From Actinomycetales bacterium (GTDB taxonomy: Bacteria; Actinomycetota; Actinomycetes; S36-B12; UBA5976), in contig JAIXQF010000004.1 of assembly GCA_027484085.1 (NCBI GenBank), forward strand, positions 568,162-632,161: a DNA stretch of 64,000 bases. Reading direction: 5' to 3'. Position 1 is the stretch's first letter; each line of letters opens with the position of its first letter. A program made the position numbers and the translations under genes. Below are positions 1 to 10,628 of the stretch, in pieces. Under the pieces are notes generated by a model that saw only the letters and a program-made list of their open reading frames with translations, was not told the origin of the DNA and did no database searches.

Positions 1-2
1 AT

Positions 3-770
3 GGATTGTCGTCACAAGTTGGACATAAAGAATCCATCGCAGATACCGCTCGAGTTTTATCGCGGTATTACGATGCCATTCAATATCGCGGAAAGACGCA
101 ATCACAAATTGCCGAGCTCGCGGAGTTTTCAGGAGTACCGGTCTATAACGGACTAACTGACGAGTGGCATCCGACGCAAATGTTGGCTGACTTTATGACG
201 ATGATCGAACATTCGGGCAAGCGACCAAATGAGATTTCATTTACTTATGTTGGCGACGCCCGATCAAACATGGGCAATTCACTTTTGGTTACTTCAGCCT
301 TGCTGGGTGCAGACATACGAATTGCGTCACCTAAAGCCTTGTGGCCAGCAGCGGATGTGCAAGAAATTGCCCAGAGTCTGTTAGCCAAGAGTGGGGGTTC
401 GATTCTGTTAACAGAGGATATGGATGAAGCGCTTCCGGGCGCGGACTTCATTCATACAGATGTCTGGGTTTCAATGGGTGAGTCAGAAGAAGTATGGAAA
501 GAGCGCGTAGAGCTGCTGGGCAGCTACCAAGTAAATGACGTTGCTTTAGCCAAAACTGGAAATCCAAATTCTAAGTTCATGCACTGTTTGCCAGGTTTCC
601 ATAATGAACAAACCACCGTGGGCCGCGAAATTGCAAACAAGACTGGCATGCGTGACGGATTAGAAGTAACCCACGATGTTTTCGAATCAGAAGCTAGTGT
701 GGTTTTTGATCAAGCCGAGAATCGCCTTCACACCATCAAAGCGATCATGGTCGCAACCATTGGGGACTAA
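3..770 (+). CDS. argF: Ornithine carbamoyltransferase, 5'-truncated by the window edge
   Basis: Transfers the carbamoyl group of carbamoyl phosphate to ornithine to form citrulline, in the cytosolic arginine pathway. About 255 residues are visible. The reading frame is open to the left edge, so roughly the first 80 residues, including the carbamoyl-phosphate STRTR motif, lie outside the window. Visible landmarks are GHKES near the start, the [11 protein letters not shown] loop, DVWVSMGE, and the C-terminal MHCLPGFHN ornithine/catalytic loop with its conserved Cys. The closing [19 protein letters not shown] segment resembles the longer E. coli ArgI/ArcB type rather than the short ArgF type, so an anabolic or catabolic role cannot be decided here. 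The next gene starts at the base after its stop codon. Confidence 0.95.
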   Translation, partial: GLSSQVGHKESIADTARVLSRYYDAIQYRGKTQSQIAELAEFSGVPVYNGLTDEWHPTQMLADFMTMIEHSGKRPNEISFTYVGDARSNMGNSLLVTSALLGADIRIASPKALWPAADVQEIAQSLLAKSGGSILLTEDMDEALPGADFIHTDVWVSMGESEEVWKERVELLGSYQVNDVALAKTGNPNSKFMHCLPGFHNEQTTVGREIANKTGMRDGLEVTHDVFESEASVVFDQAENRLHTIKAIMVATIGD

Positions 771-1838
771 GTGAGCAAATTATTCTCTGAGTTAAAAGTT
801 GGCGGAGTCACCTTCAAGAATCGCGCTTGGGTTAGCCCAATGTGTCAATACTCAGCAGTCGAGGGCGTAATCCAGGACTGGCATGCGGTGCATTACGGAT
901 CACTGATAACTGGTGGTGCGGGATTGGTAATGGTTGAAGCCAGTGCCGTCTCTCCAGAAGGCCGAATCTCGCCACGATGTGCCGGAATTTGGACGGATCA
1001 ACAAGCTCAGGTTTGGGCTGAAGTACCAAGATTTGCACAGCGCTTTGGCGTGAAAACTGGAATTCAGCTTGCTCACGCGGGGCGCAAAGCATCAACGCGT
1101 GTGCCGTGGGATGGAAGTGGCTCAGTGCCTCCAAGCGATGGCGGCTGGCAAACAATTGCACCATCAGCCGTTGCGTTTGAAGGTTATGCAACGCCACGCG
1201 AAATGACACTTGATGAAATTGAAGAACTAAAGGGCCAGTTTGCCGCTGCAGCTGAGCGCGCACTAGGCGCCGGTTTTGATGTCATTGAGATTCATGCTGC
1301 GCATGGCTATTTACTTCACGAATTCCTTTCACCAATTTCAAACAAAAGAACTGATGAGTATGGCGGAACGTTTGAAAATCGAATCCGACTACTTTGTGAA
1401 ATTGCCAGCTATGTTCGCTTGATCGTGCCTGCTTCCCACGCTCTGTTTGTGCGCATTTCCGCATCCGATTGGATCGAAGGCGGTTGGACGATCGAAGATT
1501 CAGTTGCGCTTTCCCGCGAACTTAAGGCACGCGGCGTTGACCTAGTTGATTGCTCGTCTGCAGGAATTTCACCCGAACAACAAATTGAAGTCGGCCCTGG
1601 TTATCAAGTTGAGTTTGCTCGACAGATCCAACAAGAAGCTGGAATTCTTACGAATGCAGTTGGCATGATCACGACCGGGGAGCAGGCCGAAGAGATCCTG
1701 TCCGATGGCGCAGTGTCTGCTGTAATGATCGCCAGATCAATGCTCGGTAATCCACGTTGGCCGATTCAAGCGGCCGCCGACCTAGGTGAAGAAATTCCTT
1801 GGCCGAATCAATATGCTCGTGGATTCACTGCCCGATAG
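771..1838 (+). CDS. namA: Old Yellow Enzyme family NADPH:flavin oxidoreductase (YqjM/NamA-like)
   Basis: Predicted cytosolic FMN enzyme of 355 residues that reduces electron-poor C=C bonds with NAD(P)H. It is a single TIM barrel. SPMCQYS near residue 23 carries the Cys and Tyr typical of the YqjM ('thermophilic-like') branch, HAGRKAS supplies the next active-site region, and HAAHGYLLHEFLSP followed by YGG-FENR is the family signature. GTG start immediately after the argF stop, so the two are probably co-transcribed. The physiological substrate is unknown for most of this family. It ends 3 bases before a convergent transporter gene. Confidence 0.9.
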   Translation: MSKLFSELKVGGVTFKNRAWVSPMCQYSAVEGVIQDWHAVHYGSLITGGAGLVMVEASAVSPEGRISPRCAGIWTDQQAQVWAEVPRFAQRFGVKTGIQLAHAGRKASTRVPWDGSGSVPPSDGGWQTIAPSAVAFEGYATPREMTLDEIEELKGQFAAAAERALGAGFDVIEIHAAHGYLLHEFLSPISNKRTDEYGGTFENRIRLLCEIASYVRLIVPASHALFVRISASDWIEGGWTIEDSVALSRELKARGVDLVDCSSAGISPEQQIEVGPGYQVEFARQIQQEAGILTNAVGMITTGEQAEEILSDGAVSAVMIARSMLGNPRWPIQAAADLGEEIPWPNQYARGFTAR

Positions 1839-1841
1839 TGG

Positions 1842-2756
1842 TTAGCGCTCTTCGACGACTTCAACATTTCGTCGAGTTGCCATAACTGATCCAATTAAAA
1901 CGAGTGGAAATCCGATAAGGATTCCAGTCGTGATTGGTTCACTCAGCACGAGAATGCCGAGAATAATTGCCACCGCCGGATTGATGTAGGTGATTACCGT
2001 CGTTCGTGTGGGTCCAACTTCTTTAATTAGCTCAAAGAGCGCAACGAATGCGATTGCAGAACACAAAACACCAAGCGCCACAACGCTGAGAATTGCATTT
2101 TGCGAAACATCGGTAACGCCAGGTGCTCGCCAAGAATCAGTTAGTACCTCGTAAGCCACAACAGGTGCGTAAATCAATCCGGCAACTAATAGCGACCAAG
2201 CAATCACGCCGATACTTGCAACGTCGCTGAGCAACTTAGTAATAATGATCGGCCCTAGCGCGTATCCAGTAGCTGCGATTAGGCAGAGCGCAATAGCCCA
2301 GTAGTTACTGGCGCTGATATCAAATCCAACTAACATGCCCACGCCAAAGAATCCAACAAATAGTCCGATGATTCTTCGCTTATCCCAAACCGAGTCCAGA
2401 CCAAGCTGGCGAGATATCACTGCGTTAATCAGTGGCACCATGGCTATTAGTAATCCCGTTAAGGAACTTGAGATTTCTTTTTCTGCGATGCCAAGGGCGC
2501 CAAAAGGAATACACATTTCAATTCCAGCGAATGCCAGAATTCCGCGCCAGTGCGTTCTAAGTGACCGCGCGTGCCCTTGATGAATGGCAATTGGAAGCAG
2601 AATTAGCGCTGCGATCATCACTCTGGCAAAAACCACAATTGCAGGGGATAAATCAACGACGGCGACCCTAATGAATAGGTATGGCGTGCCCCAAATGATT
2701 CCCAGCGCAATAAACAAGATCCACCCGCGCTTAGACACAATCCCGATTCTAGACAT
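1842..2756 (-). CDS. EamA/DMT-family transporter
   Basis: About 304 residues with roughly ten hydrophobic spans in two EamA repeats, the drug/metabolite exporter architecture. The substrate cannot be read from the sequence. The start chosen is ATG at 2756. An upstream ATG at 2813 would run through the leuS start, and a GTG at about 2738 preceded by TAGAAT on this strand is also possible. The gene is divergent from leuS with only 28 bases between start codons, so any promoter must lie inside the neighbouring coding sequence. Two further EamA-type genes occur in the window (20.8 kb and 56.1 kb). Confidence 0.85.
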   Translation of the reverse strand: MSRIGIVSKRGWILFIALGIIWGTPYLFIRVAVVDLSPAIVVFARVMIAALILLPIAIHQGHARSLRTHWRGILAFAGIEMCIPFGALGIAEKEISSSLTGLLIAMVPLINAVISRQLGLDSVWDKRRIIGLFVGFFGVGMLVGFDISASNYWAIALCLIAATGYALGPIIITKLLSDVASIGVIAWSLLVAGLIYAPVVAYEVLTDSWRAPGVTDVSQNAILSVVALGVLCSAIAFVALFELIKEVGPTRTTVITYINPAVAIILGILVLSEPITTGILIGFPLVLIGSVMATRRNVEVVEER

Positions 2757-2784
2757 AGGCCATTTCGCAGTATTCTTAGGGATC

Positions 2785-5262
2785 ATGAGCGAGCAGGTTA
2801 TCCCAGATCCCAATTTCTATGACGTTCACGCAGTTCAAGAAAAATGGCTGCCAGTCTGGGATGAATTAGCCCCATTTAGATCGGGTCGACCTGAAGACAA
2901 TCGACCAACTAAGTATGTTCTCGACATGTTTCCCTATCCATCCGGTGACCTTCACATGGGTCACGCGGAGGCTTACGCCCTTGGTGATGTGATTTCTCGT
3001 TATTGGGTACATAAAGGATTCAATGTCATGCACCCAATTGGTTGGGACGCATTCGGACTGCCAGCTGAAAATGCGGCGATAAAGCGAAATGAAAGTCCAG
3101 CAATCTGGACATACGAAAACATTGCGATTCAAAAAGCTTCCATGCGCAGGTATGCCTGTTCATTTGATTGGGATCGAGTATTGAATACTTGCGATCCTGA
3201 GTACTACCAATGGAACCAGTGGTTCTTTTTGCAAATGTATGAACGTGGTTTGGCTTACCGAAAAGATTCCGCTGTTAACTGGTGTCCTTCGTGCCAGACC
3301 GTTCTGGCTAACGAGCAAGTAGTTGGTGGCGAGTGCGAGCGTTGTGATTCCGCAGTAACAAAAAAGAAATTGAACCAGTGGTACTTCAAGATCACCGATT
3401 ATGCAGATCGTCTGCTTGATGACATGAAAGAACTCGAAGGCGAGTGGCCAGAAAAAGTTTTGCTGATGCAGCGCAACTGGATTGGTCGCTCCCAAGGCGC
3501 TGAAGTTAGGTTCGAAATTGAAGGCCGTGATGAATCTGTTGTGGTTTACACAACGCGTCCAGATACTTTGTATGGTGCAACCTTCTTTGTAGTGGCAGTT
3601 GACTCAGCGCTTGCTGCTGAATTGGCGCAAGGAACTGAAAGTGAATCTGCATTCCTGGAGTATTTAGAAAAAGTTAAATCCACCAGCGACATGGATCGAC
3701 TCGCAACAGATCGACCAAAGTCGGGCGTTTTCCTAAATCGTTATGCCATCAACCCAGTCAATGGCGAGCGCCTTCAGATTTGGGCTAGTGATTATGTACT
3801 TGCTGACTATGGAACTGGCGCAATCATGGCCGTTCCAGCCCATGATCAACGAGATCTAGATTTTGCAAAAGCATTTGATTTACCAATTCGCGTAGTTGTG
3901 GAATCTGAAACTGATCCTGCGATTACTGGTGAGGCAACTGCTGACGATGGCGCACACGTTAATTCAGGAAATCTTGATGGCCTCGGTAAAGCCGAAGCAA
4001 TTGCAAAGATCATTGCTGAACTCGAAGCTAAGAATCTTGGTAAGCCAGCAACAAACTATCGACTACGCGACTGGCTGATTTCTCGTCAACGCTTCTGGGG
4101 AACTCCAATCCCAATCATTCATTGCCCAGCTTGTGGTGAAGTGCCAGTGCCGCTTGATCAATTGCCAGTTCAATTACCCGATGCTGCCGGACTAGATCTA
4201 GCTCCCAAGGGGACTTCACCGCTAGGTGCCGCAGATGATTGGGCAAATGTTCCGTGTCCAAAATGTTCCGGCCCAGCACGTCGTGACGCTGACACTATGG
4301 ACACCTTCGTAGATTCATCTTGGTACTACATGCGGTATCTCAATCCGCAATTAAGTACTGCGCCGTTTGATCCCGAAGAGGCCAAGAAGTGGTTGCCGGT
4401 AGATCAATACGTAGGTGGCGTCACCCATGCAATCCTCCACTTGCTTTACAGCAGGTTCTTTACCAAAGTCATGTTCGACATGGGCATGGTTGATTTCGTG
4501 GAACCATTCAAGCGCCTTTTGAATCAAGGTATGGTCCAGATGGATGGATCGGCCATGAGTAAGAGTCGTGGCAATTTGGTGAAACTTAGCGATGAATTAA
4601 ACGAACACGGTGTTGATGCAATTCGACTAGCCATGGTGTTCTCTGGCCCACCTGAAGATGACGTTGACTGGGCAGACGTGTCACCTGGTGGTGCCAAGAA
4701 ATTCCTGGCTCGCGCCTACCGACTTGCTGGTGACGTAAAGAGCGACCCTAACTGCGATTTCTCATCCGGAGATCTTGCACTTCGCAAAGCAACGCACAAA
4801 GCACTCAATGACGCGCAGCTAGCTGTTGAAACCTATCGATTCAATGTGGCCGTTGCTCGAACCATGGAACTTGTGAACGTGACTCGTAAGGCAATCGATT
4901 CCGGCTGCGGTCCAACTGACCCGGCCGCTCGCGAAGCAACGGAAGCGGTAGCAATCATGCTTTCGCTAGTTGCGCCATACACAGCAGAGGAAATGTGGGA
5001 TCGACTAGGTCACCAGCCAACAGTTGCGCTGGCACCATGGCCACAAGTTGATCCAGAGCTATTAGTTGAAGATTCGGTTCAGTGTGTAATTCAAGTGAAT
5101 GGAAAAATCAAGGAACGCTTGGAGATTTCACCAAACATCACTGAAGCTGAAATGCGTGAGTTAGCCATGAGTCAAGCTTCAGTGATTGAAGCAATCGCTG
5201 GTCAAAACATCAAAGTTGTCGTAGTAAAGCCGCCAAAGCTTGTAAACATAGTGCTCGGTTAA
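2785..5262 (+). CDS. leuS: Leucyl-tRNA synthetase
   Basis: Class I aminoacyl-tRNA synthetase charging tRNA-Leu; 825 residues, normal for the family. The HIGH box is HMGH at residues 57-60 and the KMSKS loop is MSKS at residues 591-594. The editing (CP1) domain shows [13 protein letters not shown] and [15 protein letters not shown]. Two CxxC pairs (CPSCQ and CERC, near residues 170-190) form a zinc-finger-like insert. ATG at 2785 was preferred over the longer open frame from 2584, because homology begins only here and the extra residues are antisense to the divergent transporter. TATTCT sits 8 bases before the ATG with no Shine-Dalgarno, which suggests a leaderless mRNA. degV follows after 3 bases. 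Confidence 0.97.
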   Translation: MSEQVIPDPNFYDVHAVQEKWLPVWDELAPFRSGRPEDNRPTKYVLDMFPYPSGDLHMGHAEAYALGDVISRYWVHKGFNVMHPIGWDAFGLPAENAAIKRNESPAIWTYENIAIQKASMRRYACSFDWDRVLNTCDPEYYQWNQWFFLQMYERGLAYRKDSAVNWCPSCQTVLANEQVVGGECERCDSAVTKKKLNQWYFKITDYADRLLDDMKELEGEWPEKVLLMQRNWIGRSQGAEVRFEIEGRDESVVVYTTRPDTLYGATFFVVAVDSALAAELAQGTESESAFLEYLEKVKSTSDMDRLATDRPKSGVFLNRYAINPVNGERLQIWASDYVLADYGTGAIMAVPAHDQRDLDFAKAFDLPIRVVVESETDPAITGEATADDGAHVNSGNLDGLGKAEAIAKIIAELEAKNLGKPATNYRLRDWLISRQRFWGTPIPIIHCPACGEVPVPLDQLPVQLPDAAGLDLAPKGTSPLGAADDWANVPCPKCSGPARRDADTMDTFVDSSWYYMRYLNPQLSTAPFDPEEAKKWLPVDQYVGGVTHAILHLLYSRFFTKVMFDMGMVDFVEPFKRLLNQGMVQMDGSAMSKSRGNLVKLSDELNEHGVDAIRLAMVFSGPPEDDVDWADVSPGGAKKFLARAYRLAGDVKSDPNCDFSSGDLALRKATHKALNDAQLAVETYRFNVAVARTMELVNVTRKAIDSGCGPTDPAAREATEAVAIMLSLVAPYTAEEMWDRLGHQPTVALAPWPQVDPELLVEDSVQCVIQVNGKIKERLEISPNITEAEMRELAMSQASVIEAIAGQNIKVVVVKPPKLVNIVLG

Positions 5263-5265
5263 ATC

Positions 5266-6102
5266 ATGACCGTTGGCATTGTCACCGACTCAACTTGTTA
5301 CTTACCAGCCGAAGTGGTTGCCGAATTTGGTATTGAAGTTGTCCCACTTCAAGTCATCAGCAATGGTGTTGCATTCAATGAAGTTGGTGGAATTACCGTT
5401 GACGAAGTCGCGACCGCTTTGCGAGCTGGAAAGGCAGTTACAACTTCGCGACCAAATCCGGAAGTATTTGTCGAAGCTTTTGAGAAACTGCATAACCTTG
5501 GCCACGAATCGATCATTAGCGTCCATCTTTCAAGTGAGCTATCGGGCACATATGAATCTGCAGTACTAGCGAGTCGAAAAGTAGATTTCCCCGTTGATGT
5601 AGTCGATTCCCGCGGAATCGCAATGATGCTTGGATTTGCCGTTCAAGCTGGAGCAAAGCTGGCAAACTCAGGTGGCACTCATACCGAAGTACTTGATTTG
5701 ATTCAGCGAAAATGCGTCGGAGCTTCCATAATTTTCTATGTTGACTCACTTGAGTTCTTGGAAAAAGGTGGTCGAATTACTGCCATGCAGGCACGCATGG
5801 GCGCATCGATGAATTTAAAGCCACTGCTTCGCATGATGAACGGAAAAGTCGAGCAACAGGAACTTGTTAGATCAAGTGAAAAATCTATTGCCCGCATGAT
5901 TGAAATCGTTGTTGCTGCCGCTCGCATCAAATCTGAAATCGCAGTTCATCACGTCGAGGCGTTTGAAGCTGCAAGTGAGGTAGCGAAGCAACTCAAGGAA
6001 CTTACCGGCGTCGAATCGATTTCAGTAACGTCAGCTGGAGCAGTCGTTGGAACTCATGTTGGCCCAGGCGCCTTAGCAGTAGTGGTTAGTCCACAGGTCT
6101 AG
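5266..6102 (+). CDS. DegV family fatty-acid-binding protein
   Basis: 278 residues, full length for DegV proteins, which bind long-chain fatty acids; some act as FakB subunits that present fatty acid to the kinase FakA. The N-terminal VGIVTDSTCYLP is the family opening. The TTSRPNPEVF segment around residue 60 and HLSSELSGTYESA around residue 90 give the conserved Thr/Ser residues around the fatty-acid head group. No FakA kinase lies in this window. Follows leuS by 3 bases, a common actinobacterial arrangement just upstream of comEA. Confidence 0.9.
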   Translation: MTVGIVTDSTCYLPAEVVAEFGIEVVPLQVISNGVAFNEVGGITVDEVATALRAGKAVTTSRPNPEVFVEAFEKLHNLGHESIISVHLSSELSGTYESAVLASRKVDFPVDVVDSRGIAMMLGFAVQAGAKLANSGGTHTEVLDLIQRKCVGASIIFYVDSLEFLEKGGRITAMQARMGASMNLKPLLRMMNGKVEQQELVRSSEKSIARMIEIVVAAARIKSEIAVHHVEAFEAASEVAKQLKELTGVESISVTSAGAVVGTHVGPGALAVVVSPQV

Positions 6103-6162
6103 TTTCCGCACAATCCTGAACGCTGCGCGCTTCGGTCGATCCTAAAAACTAGGGTCAAATTC

Positions 6163-6855
6163 ATGCAGGTTTTCAAAGCAGATAAATCTCAACTTTCGGC
6201 AGCAGCAAGTGAGCGACTACATAAGATTTTGGGTGGTCGGACCGAGTCATCAGGTCCATGCGAGCCAGCGCAAATCTTGGTGGCACCTCCGTCACAAGCG
6301 ATTCGACCGATTTTCAAAATTGTTTTGGTCGCGGTAGTTGTCACATCCGGTCTAGCTTGGCTTAATCGTCCGTCGCCGCTTCAAGTGCCAGTGATTACCA
6401 ACCCAGGAATTCCAATTGCCACAAGCAACGAAGTACCTGTTACAGGTCAGGGGATTGATCAGATTGTCGTGGATGTTAAGGGTGATGTTGTTTCACCTGG
6501 GCTGGTAACCCTTCCCGCTGGCACGCGAGTTGCTGATGCGATTGCTGCGGCCGGTGGAGTGGTTCCGAGTGCAAATGTGACCGCAATCAACTTGGCCGAG
6601 AGATTGTCGGATGGCCAAATGATATTTATTGGAAATGCCAAGTCAATGGAGTTGAATTCTGATCCTCGGATAAATCTAAACCTAGCTACCGAGGCAGAGT
6701 TGGATACATTGCCTGGAGTTGGACCAGTAATGGCAGGACGAATAATCGCTTGGCGCGAAACCAATCAGAGGTTTCATTCCATTGAAGAACTGCAGGAAGT
6801 GCCAGGTATTGGTCCTAAAGTTTTTGCAAACTTAAAGTTACTTATCCGAATTTAA
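6163..6855 (+). CDS. comEA: ComEA-like DNA-binding competence protein
   Basis: 230 residues. One membrane span near residues 47-65 is followed by an SLBB domain (VVDVKGDVVSPGLVTL onward) and a C-terminal double helix-hairpin-helix region (LDTLPGVGPVMAGRI and LQEVPGIGPKVF). The family binds incoming double-stranded DNA outside the membrane during natural transformation. TAGGGT lies 7 bases before the ATG with no clear ribosome-binding site, so the transcript is probably leaderless. The next gene, comEC, starts at the base after the stop. No pilus or comF genes are visible in this window. Confidence 0.92.
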   Translation: MQVFKADKSQLSAAASERLHKILGGRTESSGPCEPAQILVAPPSQAIRPIFKIVLVAVVVTSGLAWLNRPSPLQVPVITNPGIPIATSNEVPVTGQGIDQIVVDVKGDVVSPGLVTLPAGTRVADAIAAAGGVVPSANVTAINLAERLSDGQMIFIGNAKSMELNSDPRINLNLATEAELDTLPGVGPVMAGRIIAWRETNQRFHSIEELQEVPGIGPKVFANLKLLIRI

Positions 6856-9216
6856 GTGGACTTTCGCCTTAGTTCATTGGCGGTAGCAACCTGGCTATCA
6901 ACAACAATTGTCATCACATCTTTTGGCTTAGCCAATCCAGTTTGGTCTAGTGCAATGTGTGGCATTTTTCTGTTGCTTGCTAGAACTTTCATTAGGCACT
7001 TCGCGCACGGTAAAACGGAGTTCAGGGCTTTGTTGTCCATGATTTTGCTCGGCACATTTCTTGGAGCATCAATTGCTGCAATTCGGATTCTGCCGCTAGT
7101 AACTGGACCAATTGCAGAAGCCAGTGAAACTAAGTCCGTTATTTCGGGGATTGCAACGATTACTTCCGACCCGATGATTTCTCAAAAGAACGAAGTTACA
7201 GATTGGAGTAATCAAAGACTTTTGCGAATCCTGCTTCGTATTGATTCAGTAACTATTCGAGGCCAAACGTATGAGGTTAATTCACCCGTGCTGGCATTAG
7301 TCTCGAATCCAGATTTGATTGCGGCTACTGAGAAGGTACTGCCTGGTCAACAAGTTAGGTTTTCTGCAAAACTCACAGCCGCCCCGATCGGAAAACCCTT
7401 TGCGGGCTATCTAAATTTCTTAGAAGAGCCGGTACTGGTAGAAGCCGCCCCGCGGTACCAGATGCTGGCAGCGCAACTTCGAGCCGGACTACACGAGTCA
7501 CTGCGGTTAAGTCCTGAGTCAGCTCAAGGTTTAGTGCCTGGACTAGCTATCGGAGATAGCTCCGCTTTAAATCCCAAATTGGCCGAACAAATGAAGTCAG
7601 CAGGCCTTACTCATCTAATTGCTGTCTCGGGAACGAACGTAACTCTGCTCATTGTTGTAGTCCTGGCCGTACTTAGACGATTTCGAGTTAGTCGAAATTG
7701 GCAATACCTTGTAACAGTTATTGCGTTGCTGGCATTTGTAGTTTTGGTTAGGCCACAACCAAGTGTGCTTAGGGCCACGGTGATGGGTTTAGTTGCGCTC
7801 GCAGCAACGTACTCGAAATCAAATCGATCTCCTGTCCCAGCTTTAAGCATTGCTGTGATTGTTTTGGTGGCATTAGATCCTTGGTTAGCGGTGTCGTACG
7901 GGTTTGCACTTTCAGTTGCAGCCACAGCTGGCCTAATCCTTTGGGTTAACCGAATTCAAGCCTTCTTGGATCGAACAATTCCAAAGCGAGTGCCGCTGTG
8001 GATTATTCAGATATTGACCGTAACCGTTGCCGCCCAATTTGCAGTCTTTCCTATCCTGGTAGCACTTGGCTCTCCGATATCGTTAAGTTCAATCCCGGCC
8101 AACATGCTCGCTGTACCGCTTTCTGGGCCTACCATGGTTTTGGGTTTACTCGCAGCGCTAGTTACGCCGTTTTCGTCATCATTGGGAACTTTTGTTGCTT
8201 GGCTAGCGGGATGCTTCGCACAACTGATCGCCTTGATTGCCACGTTTTGTGCAGCGATAGATTGGCTCATAATTCCATGGCCCAGCGGCACGCTTGGAAT
8301 CACACTTGCTCTTCTTGCAGTTTCTAGTGGAGTACACATTGGTTTGGTTTGGCGAAAAATTTCTGCAGTTAAACGAAACCAAACAGTTTCAATCGCGCTC
8401 GCGACAATAAGTTTGCTTTGGGTTAACCCAACTATGAGTTGGCAGCAATGGCCGATTTCGAATTGGGTAATGGTTTCCTGCGATGTCGGCCAAGGCGACG
8501 CAACTGTAATTCGTGTTGGGCGAAATGAGGCAGTCGTAGTTGATGTCGGGGGAGACCCAGAGGCGATTGATCGATGTCTAACCGACCTTCGGATCAAGAA
8601 GATTCCGGTTCTTGTGCTGACACATTTTCATGCAGACCACGTTGGAGGCTTGGAAGGCGCAATTAGAAACCGAAAAGTTGGTCAAATTCGGGTAAGCCCA
8701 CTTAGCGATCCACTAAACACGACTGAGTTTGTTGAAGGTGTCTTATCTGAATTAAATCTGAAATCTACCGTTATGACATTTCCAGAACGCTTTGTTGCTA
8801 ATGAAGTTTCTTTTACCTGCATCTGGCCAAGTGAACTAATTCTCGGTGAAGGCAGTGACGCTAACAATGCAAGCGTGGCAGTTGCTGTGCAAGTTAACGG
8901 AGTTTCGATTCTGCTGACTGGAGATATCGAACCACCGGCCCAGGAAAAGATTGCTAGAAACTTACCTGCCATAGATTTCGATGTCATTAAGGTGGCTCAC
9001 CACGGCTCAAGTTACCAATCAAGTGATTTCGCGGACTGGGCTAATGCTGAAATCGCAATTATTTCAGCTGGAGCAGGTAATGATTATGGTCACCCAGCCC
9101 CCGAGACGATTTCGCTATATGAGTTAACTGGCAGTCGAGTTTTTCGCACTGATAGTGACGGAGACATAGCGATTTACCTCCAAGATTCTCAGATTCGGGT
9201 GGCAACCAGACGTTAG
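6856..9216 (+). CDS. comEC: ComEC/Rec2 DNA-uptake channel
   Basis: 786-residue polytopic membrane protein predicted to carry single-stranded DNA across the cytoplasmic membrane. In order: N-terminal hydrophobic helices, a soluble OB-like region, the Competence domain (GLVPGLAIGD and GLTHLIAVSGTNV near residues 225-260) with many membrane spans, and a C-terminal metallo-beta-lactamase domain with VGQGDATVI, LTHFHADHVGG and VAHHGS. The metal-binding histidines look intact. GTG start directly abuts the comEA stop, so the two are translated as an operon. Confidence 0.95.
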   Translation: MDFRLSSLAVATWLSTTIVITSFGLANPVWSSAMCGIFLLLARTFIRHFAHGKTEFRALLSMILLGTFLGASIAAIRILPLVTGPIAEASETKSVISGIATITSDPMISQKNEVTDWSNQRLLRILLRIDSVTIRGQTYEVNSPVLALVSNPDLIAATEKVLPGQQVRFSAKLTAAPIGKPFAGYLNFLEEPVLVEAAPRYQMLAAQLRAGLHESLRLSPESAQGLVPGLAIGDSSALNPKLAEQMKSAGLTHLIAVSGTNVTLLIVVVLAVLRRFRVSRNWQYLVTVIALLAFVVLVRPQPSVLRATVMGLVALAATYSKSNRSPVPALSIAVIVLVALDPWLAVSYGFALSVAATAGLILWVNRIQAFLDRTIPKRVPLWIIQILTVTVAAQFAVFPILVALGSPISLSSIPANMLAVPLSGPTMVLGLLAALVTPFSSSLGTFVAWLAGCFAQLIALIATFCAAIDWLIIPWPSGTLGITLALLAVSSGVHIGLVWRKISAVKRNQTVSIALATISLLWVNPTMSWQQWPISNWVMVSCDVGQGDATVIRVGRNEAVVVDVGGDPEAIDRCLTDLRIKKIPVLVLTHFHADHVGGLEGAIRNRKVGQIRVSPLSDPLNTTEFVEGVLSELNLKSTVMTFPERFVANEVSFTCIWPSELILGEGSDANNASVAVAVQVNGVSILLTGDIEPPAQEKIARNLPAIDFDVIKVAHHGSSYQSSDFADWANAEIAIISAGAGNDYGHPAPETISLYELTGSRVFRTDSDGDIAIYLQDSQIRVATRR

Positions 9217-9242
9217 TCAGGGGCTCGTGACATATTGAAACC

Positions 9243-10259
9243 ATGGCAAAAGCTACTGCAACCGATCAAGCCAATGTGGTTTTGGCAGTAGGCAAAGAAG
9301 CGATATTGATACAGCGCGTCATTGAGGGCGTTATGGCATCGGCGCGTAAAGCCGATCCTTCCGCTGTTCGTCAAGACATTGTGGCGGGCAATGATTCAGC
9401 CGCCGGTGAATTGGCAAATGCCCTGTCGCCATCTTTGTTTGGAGAACTCACCGTAATTGTGTTGCAAGGAATTGATGCGGCAACTGATGATGTTGGCGCA
9501 ATCTTGTTAACTGCGATTTCTGAATTACCCGAACATGTCCGTTTGGTAGTTACTCACCCTGGTGGAGTTAAAGGTAAGAAACTACTTGACACCATAAGAA
9601 AAGCTAAAGTTCTGGAAGCAGCTTGCGGTGAGTTAAAGGCAAAAGATTTAGAAGCAGCTTTGATTGCTGAATTCCGCAGACATAATCGCAAGGCCACCGC
9701 GGCTGCAATTACTGCTTTACAAACTTCTATTGGTTCCGGCTTAGGTGAATTGTTGGCGGCCGTTTCGCAGCTCTGTGCAGATGCCGAAGCCGATGTCATC
9801 GATGAGCTAGAAGTTTCACAGTATTACGCAGGCGTGGTGGGTGTCATGGGTTGGGACTTGAGCGATGCAATGTGGAATGCCCAGCCTGTTGAGCTGCTTG
9901 AAAAGTTTCGTTGGGCAATTACAAATGATGCAAATGCTGCGGTACCTGCGGTGTCGGCAATCAGCAGCGGATTACGTTCATTAATTAAGTACGCGAGCGC
10001 ACCTGCCAACATGAGTGAGAATGAATTGGCACCTCTCGTAGGCGTACCGCCTTGGAAGTTGCGATTCCTTCGGGCCCAGAAAGCCAAGTGGCATCCAGAT
10101 CAACTTGCCGCTGCTGCGCGACTATTGGCATTAGCCGATAGATCAAGTAAGGGGACTATCTATGATGTCGCCATTCCTGGTGGTCGATCCTTAGAGACTT
10201 CGCAGACTTTGTATCACATGGAGAAAGAATTCATGGCGATCCGAGCGCCCAAGGAATAA
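9243..10259 (+). CDS. holA: DNA polymerase III delta subunit
   Basis: 338 residues. HolA opens the beta sliding clamp within the clamp-loader complex. The sequence fits the HolA family in length and layout, with an N-terminal AAA-like domain (VVLAVGKEAILIQRVIEGV; LFGELTVIVLQGID) and an all-helical C-terminal collar region (GVPPWKLRFLRAQKAKW). The assignment also rests on position: holA lies between comEC and a convergent rpsT in actinobacteria. It starts 26 bases after comEC and ends before a bidirectional terminator. Confidence 0.9.
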   Translation: MAKATATDQANVVLAVGKEAILIQRVIEGVMASARKADPSAVRQDIVAGNDSAAGELANALSPSLFGELTVIVLQGIDAATDDVGAILLTAISELPEHVRLVVTHPGGVKGKKLLDTIRKAKVLEAACGELKAKDLEAALIAEFRRHNRKATAAAITALQTSIGSGLGELLAAVSQLCADAEADVIDELEVSQYYAGVVGVMGWDLSDAMWNAQPVELLEKFRWAITNDANAAVPAVSAISSGLRSLIKYASAPANMSENELAPLVGVPPWKLRFLRAQKAKWHPDQLAAAARLLALADRSSKGTIYDVAIPGGRSLETSQTLYHMEKEFMAIRAPKE

Positions 10260-10293
10260 CGCCGCAAATATTAAGTCTTGCTAAATGAGGCAA

Positions 10294-10323
10294 TAAAAAA
10301 ACCGCCCGAAGGCGGTCTTTCTA
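10294..10323. terminator. Bidirectional rho-independent terminator between holA and rpsT
   Basis: ACCGCC-CGAA-GGCGGT hairpin with its stem at 10301-10316. It has seven A residues on the left and TCTTTCT on the right. Read on the minus strand it is a 6-bp stem with a TTCG tetraloop and a following run of seven T, a strong terminator for rpsT. Read on the plus strand it can end holA transcription, with a weaker T tract. Confidence 0.88.
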
Positions 10324-10332
10324 AAAATTGAG

Positions 10333-10593
10333 TTACTTCTTTGCAGCAGTTGAAGCCAGCGATGACTTGCGGTTAGCTGCCTGGTTCTTGTGGATTACAC
10401 CCTTTGAAGCTGCCTTATCCAATGCACGGCTGGCATCGCGAAGTGCGGCAGCAGTTGCTGCTTCGTCACCTGTGGCTAGGGCCTCGCGGAAGCGACGAAC
10501 CTTTGTCTTTAGCGCGCTACGTACTGCTTTGTTGCGTTCTTGGGCAGCAGCGTTCTGCAAAATACGCTTCTTCTGCGACTTGATATTGGCCAC
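10333..10593 (-). CDS. rpsT: 30S ribosomal protein S20
   Basis: 86-residue, Lys/Arg/Ala-rich helical protein that binds 16S rRNA early in small-subunit assembly. It starts [21 protein letters not shown], the standard S20 opening, and ends in the usual AAKK. The start codon is GTG, with AAGAGG at a spacing of 6 bases. Monocistronic on the minus strand, between its own promoter (10629-10658) and the hairpin terminator at 10301-10316. Confidence 0.97.
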   Translation of the reverse strand: MANIKSQKKRILQNAAAQERNKAVRSALKTKVRRFREALATGDEAATAAALRDASRALDKAASKGVIHKNQAANRKSSLASTAAKK

Positions 10594-10628
10594 TTTTTGC
10601 CTCTTCGTTTATCGGTGTTCGAACCCCT

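Noticed and set aside
8007-8597. 196-codon open frame on the minus strand inside comEC
   Set aside because: It is antisense to a clear ComEC coding region, has low-complexity composition and shows no family motif.
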